NCBI GenBank assembly: GCA_020161615.1
Contig: JAIUPD010000003.1
Span: 62,001-126,000, forward strand
Length of the DNA stretch: 64,000 nucleotides
Direction: 5' to 3'
Source: Pseudomonadota bacterium
Lineage (GTDB): Bacteria > Pseudomonadota > Alphaproteobacteria > Rhodobacterales > Rhodobacteraceae
Part shown: piece by piece, positions 36,256-45,050 of the stretch
Numbering within the stretch: position 1 is the first letter of the stretch
Layout of the letters: every line of letters starts with the position of its first letter
Position numbers and translations under genes: made by a program
Notes under the pieces: model-generated
What the model was told of the DNA's origin: nothing
What the model saw: only the letters and a program-made list of their open reading frames with translations
Database searches by the model: none

Positions 36256-36747
36256 ATGCGTCTGACGACCCGCACCAACCTCGCCCTGCGCACGCTGATG
36301 GTCTGCGCGGTCAACCCGGACCGGATCGTGCGCAAGAGCGATGTCGCGGTGGCGATCAACGCCTCGGAAAACCACCTGGCGCAGGTGGTCAACCAGTTGG
36401 GACAATCGGGCTTCATCACCACGATGCGGGGCCGGCACGGCGGTTTCACCCTGGCGCGGCCGGCCGATCAGATCAGCGTCGGCGATGTGTTCCGCACCTT
36501 CGAGGCCGATCTGCCCTTCATCGAGTGTTTCTCGGCCGACAACACCTGCCCGCTGAAGGGCGTCTGCCGCATGTCCTCGCATCTGACGCGCGCGGTCGAG
36601 GCTTTCTATGCCTCGCTGGACCCGCTGATGCTGGGCGAGCTGGTCGAGTGCAACGATGGGCTGGAAGCGATCCTGTCGCTGGACGAACACAGGCGGATCG
36701 CCAGCGCCGCGCGCTGTTCGCACCACGGCGGGACCCGGGTTCACTGA
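36256..36747 (+). CDS. Rrf2-family Fe-S transcriptional regulator
   Basis: The 163-residue protein starts MRLTTRTNLALRTLM with the Rrf2 winged helix (ENHLAQVVNQLGQSGFITTMRGRHGGFTLAR). It carries three cysteines, C91, C98 and C104, able to hold a Fe-S cluster. The C-x6-C-x5-C spacing lies between those of NsrR, IscR and RirA, so the signal (NO, O2, sulfur or iron) cannot be assigned. It is divergent from the SQR operon and is the obvious candidate to regulate it. Confidence 0.88.
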   Translation: MRLTTRTNLALRTLMVCAVNPDRIVRKSDVAVAINASENHLAQVVNQLGQSGFITTMRGRHGGFTLARPADQISVGDVFRTFEADLPFIECFSADNTCPLKGVCRMSSHLTRAVEAFYASLDPLMLGELVECNDGLEAILSLDEHRRIASAARCSHHGGTRVH

Positions 36748-36750
36748 CCC

Positions 36751-37359
36751 TCAGAAAGTGATCCTGAGCCGGTCGCGCATGATCTCGATGCGCGAAAACC
36801 GCTCCAGATAGCCCATGCCCAGAAGCGAGCCGTGCAGCTCGCCCTCATTGACCAAGGCGCGGACCCGGCGTGCGTCGTGCCCTTCCAGCGACACACGGTC
36901 CAGCGTCACTTGCGCGGTGCGGGTCACGCCATTCGCCGTCCGGGCGATGCCCAGATAGCGCAGATCCTCGGGCCCGAAGCCCAGTTTCGCCGCGTCCTGC
37001 TGGGTCAGCACCATCTCGCTGGCGCCGGTGTCGACGATGAAGCGCACCGGCGTCACTGCCCCGTTGGGGCCTGTGATGTCCAGCGTCAGGTGAAACTGGC
37101 CATCGAACGAGCGTTGCAGGACCAGCCCCTCGCCATCCTCGGTCTGCACGGCGACATTGGCGAAGGGCAGCGATTGCCAGAGGCCATAGGCGGCAGCGGC
37201 ACCCACGAAGATCAGCGCCCAGAGAATCGCGTGCCGCAGGAAGGTAACAACCCGCCCCCGCATCGCCACCAGCGCGTAACTGCCCAGCACCACCAGCAGC
37301 ACCGTGAGATACACGAGGCGTTGGATCTGCTCGTCGGTCAATTGCTCGAGGGCGGGCAT
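36751..37359 (-). CDS. Retropepsin-like membrane aspartic protease (TIGR02281 type)
   Basis: The 202-residue protein has two N-terminal helices (residues about 15-33 and 42-62). A single-lobe aspartic protease domain follows, with catalytic D110 in FIVDTGAS and the second conserved segment GSLLGMGYLERF. Such clan AA proteases work as dimers, probably on the periplasmic side, with unknown substrates. GGAGG precedes the start. Confidence 0.87.
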   Translation of the reverse strand: MPALEQLTDEQIQRLVYLTVLLVVLGSYALVAMRGRVVTFLRHAILWALIFVGAAAAYGLWQSLPFANVAVQTEDGEGLVLQRSFDGQFHLTLDITGPNGAVTPVRFIVDTGASEMVLTQQDAAKLGFGPEDLRYLGIARTANGVTRTAQVTLDRVSLEGHDARRVRALVNEGELHGSLLGMGYLERFSRIEIMRDRLRITF

Positions 37360-37449
37360 CGGGCCTCCGCTGGGGTGTGACCCCGGATGTAGGGCGCCGG
37401 GGGCGGCGCTGGAAGAGGGCGCGCCGTCACAGGCCCGTCAGGTCGCGGC

Positions 37450-38061
37450 TCAGATCACCCCGGCCGCCCGCGCCCCGTTCAGCACGAATTGCACCGACAG
37501 CGCCGCCAGCAGCATCCCCAGCAGCCGCGTCACCACCATCTCGCCCGTGCGGCCCAGCAGCCGTTCGATGGGCGGCGCCAGCAGGAAGAAGACGAAGCAC
37601 GAGGCGATGACGACCAGCATGACGCCAAGAACCGCGGCGGTGCCGGTCCAGCCCTCGACCTGATTCATCAGCAGGATCATCGAGGTCATGGCCCCGGGTC
37701 CGGCAATGAGCGGCATGGCGAGGGGAAAGACCGACGGATCGGGCACGGTCGCGGCATGCCCCTCGCGCCGCTGCTGGCGGCGGTCGAACAGCATGTCCAG
37801 CGCGGTCAGGAACAACAGCACCCCGCCCGAGATCTGGAAGGCGGGCATGGTGATGCCGATGGTCGTCAGGATCTTTTCGCCCGCCAGCGCGAAGATCGCG
37901 AGCAGCCCCGCCGCGATCAGGCAGGCCCGCACCGCCACCGCCCGGCGCTGACGGGCATCCATCCCGGCGGTCAGCGGGATGAACAGCGGCGCCAACCCCA
38001 CGGGGTCGATGATCACGAAGAGCGTGACGAAAGCGGTGGCGAGGAAGGCGATATCCGGCAT
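37450..38061 (-). CDS. MarC-family integral membrane protein
   Basis: The 203-residue protein has six helices, the MarC opening FVIIDPVGLAPLFIPLT near residues 15-31 and the IAGPGAMTSMILL segment near residue 120. Despite the name, the family has no proven drug-resistance role; it is an inner-membrane protein of unknown substrate. Confidence 0.9.
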   Translation of the reverse strand: MPDIAFLATAFVTLFVIIDPVGLAPLFIPLTAGMDARQRRAVAVRACLIAAGLLAIFALAGEKILTTIGITMPAFQISGGVLLFLTALDMLFDRRQQRREGHAATVPDPSVFPLAMPLIAGPGAMTSMILLMNQVEGWTGTAAVLGVMLVVIASCFVFFLLAPPIERLLGRTGEMVVTRLLGMLLAALSVQFVLNGARAAGVI

Positions 38062-38165
38062 TCGCTCAGGCTTTCCGCAGACGGGCGCAAAGTCAACGCT
38101 CCTGTGAGTTGACCCTCGCGGGCGGGGCTGCCTAGGCTGGCCTGCCCTGGCCTGGAAAGCCCCTG

Positions 38166-39044
38166 ATGCCGCGTCTTCTGCCCGCGATCCTTGCTGTCGC
38201 TCTGTCCGGCCCCGCGCTGGCGCAGGATCTCGTCGGCCCCGGGGAAATCGCGCTCGACGGGGCGATAGCGCGCTGCCGGGGCACCGGGCCGGACCCGGTT
38301 TTCTGGTCCTGTCTGGCCGAGGCCGGGGTGCCCGCGGGCGGCATCGCTTTCGCCCGGCGGCTGGCTGAAGATCCGGTAATCGGCGGCCCCGGCCTCATGA
38401 TCGGCTTCACCGAGTTGGGCGCGGTCGATCTGGCCGAGGTGCTGTTTCCCTTTCTCGCCAATACCAACGAGCAGACGCTCTTCGTCAACGGCGCGGCGGG
38501 TGTGGTGCAGCCGCTGGCGCTGGAGCCGCAGACCGCCGGGGACTTGCAATCGCAGGCGATCCTCGCCGCGCATCCGCAGGCCTTTCCCTCGCTCAGGCTG
38601 GCGGTTCTGGGCCATCGCGCCCGGGGCTCGCATCAGCGTTTCGTCGCCACCGATGCAGTGACCGATGGTTGCCGGGCCTGCCCCGTGGTCGCCGTGGCGC
38701 TGACGGCTTATGTTTTCGAGGCAGGCGCGCTGAGCGGGGTCACGGCGCTGGGCTGGATTCCGCCCGCGCTGGCCGATGACGAGGCCCGGGCCACGGCGCT
38801 GGCCGAGGGCGACCTGCAGGCGCTGCAAGTGGCGCTGACGCTGCGGGGCTACGAACCCGGGACGATGGATGGACGAGCGGGCGAGGCCACATCCCGCGCT
38901 TTGCAGCAGTTCCTCACCGAGTTCTGCCTGCCGGTCGAGGCGGGGCTGGGCGATGCGGCGCTGGCGATCCTGTCCGCGCCCCCGCCCTATCTGGACCCGC
39001 CGCCCTGCCAGCCCCGGGAAAGGAATGCCGGAACGAATGACTGA
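38166..39044 (+). CDS. Secreted protein with peptidoglycan-binding-like domain
   Basis: The 292-residue product has signal peptide MPRLLPAILAVALSGPALAQ and a roughly 190-residue region I do not recognise, with several cysteines (ARCRGTG, WSCLAEAG, GCRACPV). The C-terminal part (DLQALQVALTLRGYEPGTMDGRAGEATSRALQQF, near residue 220) looks like a PG_binding_1 three-helix domain. It is likely periplasmic and cell-wall associated. Confidence 0.75.
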   Translation: MPRLLPAILAVALSGPALAQDLVGPGEIALDGAIARCRGTGPDPVFWSCLAEAGVPAGGIAFARRLAEDPVIGGPGLMIGFTELGAVDLAEVLFPFLANTNEQTLFVNGAAGVVQPLALEPQTAGDLQSQAILAAHPQAFPSLRLAVLGHRARGSHQRFVATDAVTDGCRACPVVAVALTAYVFEAGALSGVTALGWIPPALADDEARATALAEGDLQALQVALTLRGYEPGTMDGRAGEATSRALQQFLTEFCLPVEAGLGDAALAILSAPPPYLDPPPCQPRERNAGTND

Positions 39045-39057
39045 CATTAAATGTCAG
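39041..39057. other. Perfect 17-bp palindrome at convergent gene ends
   Basis: CTGACATT-A-AATGTCAG overlaps the stop of the secreted PG-binding-like gene and lies 4 bases from the stop of the ABC-F gene. It could be a small bidirectional 3'-end hairpin, but no U-tract follows on either strand. Confidence 0.4.
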
Positions 39058-39061
39058 CCAT

Positions 39062-40912
39062 TCACTTCTCAGCGTTTTCAACCGCTTCCACGGCTTTCAT
39101 CCACATCGCCTCGGCCCGGTCCAGCCCGTCCATGACCTCGGCGTATTTGCGGTTCCAGACATCGAGGTCGCCCTTGCGGCCATCCTCGTAGAGCGCGGGA
39201 TCGGCCAGTTTCTTGGCGAGCTTCTCGCGCATGTCCTCCAGCTTCTCGACCCGCTGCTCGCATTTGCGCAACTCGGCCTTCAGCGCCAGAACTTGCTCGC
39301 GCGTGGCCTTGGGCTTGGCGGCTTTCTCGGCCTTGGGCTTCTTCTCGCCCTCGTCGCCGCCCAGAAGCAGCGCGCGGTAGCTGTCCAGATCGTCCTCATA
39401 GGGCGCGACGCCGCCATCCTTGACCAGCCACAGCCGGTCCGCCACCAGCGACAGCAGGTGCATGTCGTGGCTGACCAGCACCACGGCGCCGGAATAGGCG
39501 GTCAGCGCCTCAACCAGCGCCTCGCGGCTCTCGATATCGAGGTGGTTGGTCGGTTCGTCCAGGATCAGCAGATGCGGCGCGTCGATGGTGGCCAGCAGCA
39601 GCGAGAGCCGCGCCTTCTGCCCGCCGGAAAGCCGCCCCACCACGGTTTCCGCCTGATCCGCCATCAGCCCGAAACCCGCCAGACGCGCCCTGAGACGCGG
39701 CTCGCCCTCGGTCGGACGCAGGCGGCGGACGTGCTGCACCGGGGTCTCGTCGAGAAACAGCTCATCCACCTGATGCTGGGCGAAATAGCCGACGCGCAGC
39801 TTGGACGAGACGGTCATCTGCCCGCCCCGCGCGTCAAGTTTGCCCGCCAAGAGCTTGGAAAGCGTGGATTTCCCCTCGCCGTTGCGCCCCAGAAGCGCGA
39901 TCCGGTCGTCCTGGTCGATCCTGAGCGACAGCTTGCGCAGCACGATCGTTTCGCCATAGCCGACCGACACGCCCTCCATGGCGATGATCGGCGGCGACAA
40001 CTCTTCGGGCGTCGGGAAGGTGAAGACGTGTTTCGCGGCCTCGGCGGGCGCGGTGATCGGCGTCATCTTTTCCAGCTGCTTGACGCGGGACTGCGCCTGC
40101 CGCGCTTTCGAGGCCTTGGCCTTGAAGCGGTCCACGAAAGCCTGCAGATGCGCGCGCCGCGCGTCCTGCTTCTTGGCCTCGGCGGTCAGGACCGCGCGTT
40201 GTTCGGCGCGGGTCTTGGCGAAGGTATCGTAGCCGCCGGTGTAGAGCGTGAGCTTCTTGTCCTCCAGATGCAGGATCGCGCCGACCGCCCGGTTCAGAAG
40301 CCCCCGGTCGTGGGAGATCACGATCACCGTATGCGGATATTTCGCCAGATACGCCTCGAGCCACAGCGCGCCTTCGAGGTCGAGGTAGTTGGTCGGTTCG
40401 TCCAGCAGCAAAAGGTCGGGCTGCGAGAACAGCACCCCCGCCAGCGCCACCCGCATCCGCCAGCCGCCCGAGAAATCGGAACACGGCATCAGCATTTCCT
40501 CGGCCGTGAAGCCCAGGCCCTTGAGGATGGTGGACGCCCGCCCCTCGGCCGACCAGGCGTCGATATCCGCCAGCCGCGCCTGGATCTCGGCGATGCGGTG
40601 GGGATCGGTCGCGGTCTCGGCCTCGGCCATCAGCCCCGCGCGTTCGGTATCGGCGGCCAGCACCGTATCCAGCAGCGAGGTCGAGGACGAGGGCACCTCC
40701 TGCGCGACGCCGCCGATGCGGGCGCGGCTGGGCAGGCTGATCGCGCCCCCCTCGGCCACCAGCTCCCCCCGGATCAGCCGGAAGAGCGTGGTCTTGCCCG
40801 AGCCGTTGCGCCCGACGAGGCCCACCTTGTGACCGGTCGGAATACGGGCCGAGGCCCCCTGAATCAACGGGCGGCCGTCGACGGAATAGGAAAGATCGGT
40901 GATGCTCAACAT
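39062..40912 (-). CDS. ABC-F family ATPase (Uup/YheS-like)
   Basis: The 616-residue protein has two ABC domains and no membrane segments. Walker A sites are GRNGSGKTT and GRNGEGKST, signatures DFSGGWRMR and LSGGQKARL, and both Walker B ends read LLDEPTNYLD and ILDEPTNHLD. A charged coiled coil (residues about 545-616) ends it. ABC-F proteins bind the ribosome E site and help stalled translation or DNA-linked processes (Uup). The start at 40912 is the canonical MLSITDLSYS; the longer frame is not homologous. Confidence 0.92.
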   Translation of the reverse strand: MLSITDLSYSVDGRPLIQGASARIPTGHKVGLVGRNGSGKTTLFRLIRGELVAEGGAISLPSRARIGGVAQEVPSSSTSLLDTVLAADTERAGLMAEAETATDPHRIAEIQARLADIDAWSAEGRASTILKGLGFTAEEMLMPCSDFSGGWRMRVALAGVLFSQPDLLLLDEPTNYLDLEGALWLEAYLAKYPHTVIVISHDRGLLNRAVGAILHLEDKKLTLYTGGYDTFAKTRAEQRAVLTAEAKKQDARRAHLQAFVDRFKAKASKARQAQSRVKQLEKMTPITAPAEAAKHVFTFPTPEELSPPIIAMEGVSVGYGETIVLRKLSLRIDQDDRIALLGRNGEGKSTLSKLLAGKLDARGGQMTVSSKLRVGYFAQHQVDELFLDETPVQHVRRLRPTEGEPRLRARLAGFGLMADQAETVVGRLSGGQKARLSLLLATIDAPHLLILDEPTNHLDIESREALVEALTAYSGAVVLVSHDMHLLSLVADRLWLVKDGGVAPYEDDLDSYRALLLGGDEGEKKPKAEKAAKPKATREQVLALKAELRKCEQRVEKLEDMREKLAKKLADPALYEDGRKGDLDVWNRKYAEVMDGLDRAEAMWMKAVEAVENAEK

Positions 40913-41054
40913 GATGCCGCCGCTTAGCAGAAGCGCCGGGCAGGCGCCAGCCGGGGCGCGCCCTTTGCGGGGGGCCCCGATGCGGTCGCCTATATCAGGG
41001 AGCTTGCAATTCCCCGCATCCTCGCCTTTGGTGGCGCGACTGTCCGAGAACACC

Positions 41055-42230
41055 ATGCATCGCACCCCTCCCCACCTTGGAACGCTGGTCCTGCTGACCG
41101 CGCTGCCGGTCCTCACGCTCAACATGTTCCTGCCCTCGCTGCCGGCGATGACGAGGGATCTTGGCACCGACGAGGCGGGTCTGGCGCTGGCAGTCTCCGG
41201 CTACATGATCTTTTCGGCCGTGCTGCAGCTGGTCATCGGCCCGGTCAGCGACCGGATCGGCCGGCGCCCGGTCGCACTGGCGGCGCTGGTCCTTTATGCC
41301 GGGGCCTCGCTGGGCGCGGCGCTGGCGCAATCGGCCGGGATCTTCATCGCCTTCCGCCTGGCGCAGGCCTTCATCGTTGCCGGCACCGTCATGTCGGCCG
41401 CGATCATCCGCGACCTTTACCCGCCGAGCGAGGCCGCAGGCCGGATGGGCGCGGTCAGCGCCTCGATGGCGCTGGCGCCGATGCTGGGGCCGACCATTGG
41501 CGGCATACTCGACACCTATATCGGCTGGCGCGCGGTCTTCGGGCTTTATGCGGCGCTGGGGGGAGCGGGGCTGCTCATCGCCTTTCTGGACCTGGGCGAG
41601 ACGAAACAGGCGGGCGGCCGGAAGCTGAGGCTCGCCGATTACGGCGCGCTTCTGGCCGCGCCGCGCTACTGGGCCTTCGCGCTCTGCCAGGCGTTTTCGC
41701 TGGGGGCATTTTTCGTCTTCGTCTCGGGCGTGCCCTTCGTCGCCCATGCGCTCTGGGACCTGTCGCCCGCCTGGATCGGCGCCGGGATCGGCTCGATCAC
41801 CGGCGGGTACATGCTGGGCTCGGCGGTGACGGCGCGGATGGCGCCGCGGCTGGGGATCCATCGGCTGATCGTCGCGGGGCGGATCATTCCCACGCTCGCG
41901 CTGAGCCTGGCGCTGATCCTGTTCCTGATGGGCGCCTCCTCGCCCTATCTGATGTTCGGGGCGACGATTTTCGTGGGCATCGGCAACGGGTTGACGGTCG
42001 CCAATGCCAATACCGGCGCGCTGTCGGTGCGGCCGGATCTGGCCGGAACCGCCGCCAGCCTGGGCGGGGCGCTGGCGGTGGCGCTGGGCGCGCTCCTCAG
42101 CTGGTTGACGCTGGCCGCGCTGGCGATCAGCGCCGCCCCCGGGGTGTTGCTGGGGATCCTGCTGGGCGCGGTGCTGGTTTCGCTGGCGGCCGGGCTGGTG
42201 GCCGTGAGGCTCGACCGCGCGGCGCTCTGA
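41055..42230 (+). CDS. MFS drug-efflux transporter (Bcr/CflA type)
   Basis: The 391-residue protein has 12 helices, an N-terminal [21 protein letters not shown] typical of Bcr/CflA, and the motif-A region [14 protein letters not shown]. It should be a proton-driven exporter of drugs or dipeptide-like compounds. The start at 41055 is the ATG just before helix 1. It is divergent from the ABC-F gene, with 142 bp between the starts. Confidence 0.88.
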   Translation: MHRTPPHLGTLVLLTALPVLTLNMFLPSLPAMTRDLGTDEAGLALAVSGYMIFSAVLQLVIGPVSDRIGRRPVALAALVLYAGASLGAALAQSAGIFIAFRLAQAFIVAGTVMSAAIIRDLYPPSEAAGRMGAVSASMALAPMLGPTIGGILDTYIGWRAVFGLYAALGGAGLLIAFLDLGETKQAGGRKLRLADYGALLAAPRYWAFALCQAFSLGAFFVFVSGVPFVAHALWDLSPAWIGAGIGSITGGYMLGSAVTARMAPRLGIHRLIVAGRIIPTLALSLALILFLMGASSPYLMFGATIFVGIGNGLTVANANTGALSVRPDLAGTAASLGGALAVALGALLSWLTLAALAISAAPGVLLGILLGAVLVSLAAGLVAVRLDRAAL

Positions 42231-42352
42231 GCGCGGCGCCCCCTCAATCCCCGGCTTTTCAATCCCCGATGCCCATGATAAGGCCCGGGCCTGATTTCAT
42301 CCGTCCACCGGCGGCCGGGCATGGGGCCCGCCGCGCATCCAGAGAGACCCAA

Positions 42353-42775
42353 ATGGCCATCGAACGCACGCTGTCGATCATCAAGCCCGACGCGACCAAC
42401 CGCAACCTGACCGGCAAGATCAACGCCAAGTTCGAGGACGCGGGCCTGCGCATCGTCGCGCAGAAGCGCATCCACCTGTCGCTGGCCCAGGCCGGCAAGT
42501 TCTATGAAGTGCACAAGGACCGCCCCTTCTATGGCGAGCTGTGCGACTTCATGGCCTCGGCCCCGGTCGTCGTGCAGGTTCTGGAAGGCGAGAACGCCAT
42601 CGCCAAGAACCGCGAAGTGATGGGCGCCACCAACCCGGCCAACGCGGCCGAGGGCACCATCCGCAAGGAATTCGCCCTCTCGGTCGGCGAGAACTCGGTG
42701 CACGGCTCGGACGCGCCGGAAACCGCGGCCCAGGAAATCGCCTATTTCTTCTCGGGGCTGGAACTGGTCGGCTGA
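42353..42775 (+). CDS. ndk: Nucleoside diphosphate kinase
   Basis: The 140-residue enzyme moves the gamma-phosphate from ATP to other nucleoside diphosphates. It has the opening [15 protein letters not shown], the catalytic histidine H117 in [13 protein letters not shown], and standard length. A strong hairpin lies behind it. Confidence 0.98.
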   Translation: MAIERTLSIIKPDATNRNLTGKINAKFEDAGLRIVAQKRIHLSLAQAGKFYEVHKDRPFYGELCDFMASAPVVVQVLEGENAIAKNREVMGATNPANAAEGTIRKEFALSVGENSVHGSDAPETAAQEIAYFFSGLELVG

Positions 42776-42798
42776 CCGTTTCTTCCTGACGAAAACAC

Positions 42799-42824
42799 AA
42801 AGGGCGGGGATTTCCCCGCCCTTT
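42799..42824. terminator. Bidirectional intrinsic terminator, ndk / transglycosylase
   Basis: A perfect stem AAAGGGCGGGG/CCCCGCCCTTT with loop ATTT lies between the ndk stop and the stop of the convergent lytic transglycosylase. The A and T edges supply a short U-run in either direction, so it can serve both genes. Confidence 0.85.
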
Positions 42825-42826
42825 CC

Positions 42827-43312
42827 TTATCGGCAGCGCCGGTTGGTCTCGCGTTGCGCCAGCCCGGTTTCGACCAGCAGGCAGCGGTCGCGGGCGTCGT
42901 AGTAATAGCCACGCGCATAGAACATGACGGCGCGGTCCATGTCGCCCTCGGACAGGATCCAGGCGCCGCGCAGATACCGTCCGGCGTAGCGCAGGTTCAC
43001 CTCGGGATCGAGCAATTCGCGCGGCTCGCCCCGGAAGCCCATGGTGCGGGCGGTCTGCGGCAGGATCTGCATCAGCCCCCAATAGGGGCCATTGCGGGCA
43101 TCCGCCCGGTAATCGGATTCGCGCTGGATCACGCGGTGCAGCAGCGCTTCGGGGATCTCCAGCTCATCGGCGGCGCGGCGGATATGGGCGCGCATCTGCG
43201 CCGTTTCGCCGGGATAGAGGCGCGATGGCACCTCGGGCGCCGGGTCCCGGCCGCCACCGCAGGCCGCAAGAAGCAGGGTCAGGGCGGTCAGGGCCGCAGT
43301 CAGACGCATCAT
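42827..43312 (-). CDS. Lipoprotein lytic transglycosylase (SLT domain)
   Basis: The 161-residue protein has a lipobox LLAAC with C18, so it is likely membrane-anchored in the periplasm. The Slt-type domain has catalytic E65 in RESDYRA, then GPYWGLMQILPQTA and the AGRYLRG helix. It cleaves peptidoglycan glycan strands with formation of anhydromuramic acid. It overlaps the upstream TfoX-C gene by 4 bases. Confidence 0.9.
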   Translation of the reverse strand: MMRLTAALTALTLLLAACGGGRDPAPEVPSRLYPGETAQMRAHIRRAADELEIPEALLHRVIQRESDYRADARNGPYWGLMQILPQTARTMGFRGEPRELLDPEVNLRYAGRYLRGAWILSEGDMDRAVMFYARGYYYDARDRCLLVETGLAQRETNRRCR

Positions 43313-43680
43313 CCGTTCCTTGCCGGTTTGGCGGCGCCCCGCCTGGGGCCCGCCGGGTCGATCACGCCGATCTCATCGAGGATCGCCTCGATCCCTTCAA
43401 TACCCTCCTTCGCGCCATGCGCGGCTTTCAGCGCATCGAAACGCTGGCGCAGCGCGTCCTTTTCGGCGCCCTTGCAGTCGTTCCAGGGGCGGCCCTGCAG
43501 CGCCATGTGCAGGACGTAATAGCCGATGAAATGCGGCCGCTCGCCCGAGTCCAGCAGGCGCCGATAGGCCGCATCGGCGCCGAGCCGGCGCAGCGTCTCG
43601 GCGTCCGGGATACCGGCGCGGATCATCGCCTGTTCCGAGGCGGGACCGAGGTTGGGAATCGAGGAAATGGGGGTCGCCAT
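43309..43680 (-). CDS. TfoX C-terminal-domain protein
   Basis: The 123-residue protein begins with the helix-hairpin-helix of the TfoX C-terminal domain (ISSIPNLGPASEQAMIRAGIPDAETLRRLGADAAYRRLL, residues about 5-43), followed by about 80 residues with no match I recognise. Stand-alone proteins of this type have no known role; the HhH may bind DNA. It is coupled to the transglycosylase gene, an arrangement I cannot explain. Confidence 0.78.
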   Translation of the reverse strand: MATPISSIPNLGPASEQAMIRAGIPDAETLRRLGADAAYRRLLDSGERPHFIGYYVLHMALQGRPWNDCKGAEKDALRQRFDALKAAHGAKEGIEGIEAILDEIGVIDPAGPRRGAAKPARNG

Positions 43681-44171
43681 GCGCCAGACCCTGCCCCCAA
43701 GGCGCGGCTTTTGGCAAGGGTCGGCACGGGGGCTGTGCAAATGTCAGATTTATCGCAGCGGGGAGCGGATTTCGGTGGAATTCCGCAGGCCGGACCGCCG
43801 CTCTCACCCCGATTGCTGCGGCGCGGCAGCGTCGGACATTTGTGGACAAGGGGACGGCAGCTGACCAGGGCGGGAGGCGGAGGGAGTTCGTGTACGGGTC
43901 CGGGTTTCGATACCTTTCAGGCAATGAAATTAAATGTCTGTCAATTATATATTTCAGTGCACTATCGGGAATTTCTGCGAACTGGAACGCATCCAACCAC
44001 CGGAGCATCCGTCCCACGCCTTGCCCCTCCATCGCCCCGAATCCATCCCGATCCGCGACACCCGCCCAAACCCTTATTGTCAGGCTTTTGAATGTCAGAC
44101 ATGAAATTCCACAAATCCGCTTGTCCACCCGTTTCCCCCGCCCTAGCCTGAGGAAAACCCCGGAGTGAGCC
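43681..44171. other. 491-bp divergent intergenic region with an AT-rich pocket
   Basis: No convincing gene lies between the TfoX-C gene (leftward) and ppk2 (rightward). The segment 43915-43965 is very AT-rich for this genome (AATTATATATTTCAG near 43943). The motif AATGTCAG or close variants occurs at 43740, 43834 (inverted), 43933 and 44091, the last as the palindrome ATGTCAGACAT (44092-44102). These could be regulator half-sites for ppk2. GGAG lies about 7 bases before the ppk2 start. Confidence 0.5.
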
Positions 44172-45050
44172 ATGGATCTTCCCTTCGACGGCGCCATCTC
44201 GCGCTATTACGAAACCGAGGCGCCGGCGGCGGTCCGCACGGCCGTCGCCGAGGGCGGCAAGAAGGACATCCTGACCGAGGGTTTCCCCTATGACCGCTGG
44301 ATGAGCAAGGACGCGTACGAAGAGCGAATGAAGGCGCTTCAGGTGGAGCTCGTGAAATTCCAGCGCTGGGTCGAGGCCAGCGGCCAGCGCATCGTCGTCA
44401 TCTTCGAGGGCCGCGACACCGCCGGCAAATCGGGCGCCATCAAGCGGGTGAGCGAGAACCTGAACCCCCGCGGCGCCCATGTGGTCGCGTTGTCCAAACC
44501 CACCGACCGCGAGCGCACGCAATGGTATTTCCAGCGCTACATCGCCCATATGCCCGGCGCCGGCGAGATCGCCTTGATGGACCGTTCCTGGTACAACCGC
44601 GGCGTGGTCGAGAAGGTCTTCGGCTTCTGCACCGAGGCCGAACGTGCGCATTTCTTTGACCAGCTCCCGGGGTTCGAGCAGGCGCTGGTCGATGACGGGA
44701 TCCGGCTGATCAAGCTGTGGTTCAACGTCGGTCAGGCCGAACAGCTGCGCCGGATGCTCGACCGTGAGAAGCATATCCTCAAGCAATGGAAACTCTCGTC
44801 CATCGACGTGAAGGGCCTGTCGAAATGGGACGAGTATACCGAGGCGATCGGCGAGACCTTTGCCCGCTCGGACTACCCCTATGCACCCTGGACGGTGATC
44901 CGGGGCGACGACAAATACCGCGCGCGGCTGGCCGCCGTGCAGCGGGTGCTCAGGGATTTCGACTATGACCGCAAGGATGCGGAGGCCATCGGCGCCCCGG
45001 ATCCGAAGATCATCGGCGGTGTGGATCTGTGGCCGGGACGCGCAGACTGA
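44172..45050 (+). CDS. ppk2: Polyphosphate kinase 2
   Basis: This 292-residue class I-type PPK2 uses polyphosphate to phosphorylate nucleotides (ADP or GDP, or the reverse). Walker A is GRDTAGKS (residues 80-87), the lid region KPTDRERTQWYFQRY follows, and Walker B is MDRSWYNR (136-143). Its last 41 bases overlap the 3' end of the convergent gene at 45010-45624. Confidence 0.95.
   Translation: MDLPFDGAISRYYETEAPAAVRTAVAEGGKKDILTEGFPYDRWMSKDAYEERMKALQVELVKFQRWVEASGQRIVVIFEGRDTAGKSGAIKRVSENLNPRGAHVVALSKPTDRERTQWYFQRYIAHMPGAGEIALMDRSWYNRGVVEKVFGFCTEAERAHFFDQLPGFEQALVDDGIRLIKLWFNVGQAEQLRRMLDREKHILKQWKLSSIDVKGLSKWDEYTEAIGETFARSDYPYAPWTVIRGDDKYRARLAAVQRVLRDFDYDRKDAEAIGAPDPKIIGGVDLWPGRAD

Noticed and set aside
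34022-36744. Upstream extensions of the DMT, SQR and DUF5368 frames
   Set aside because: The extensions read through neighbouring genes or the FNR-box region; internal starts have ribosome sites and proper N-termini.
43842-44168. Rightward 108-codon frame in the ppk2 upstream gap
   Set aside because: It is low-complexity, crosses the AT-rich pocket without codon bias and ends at the ppk2 start.
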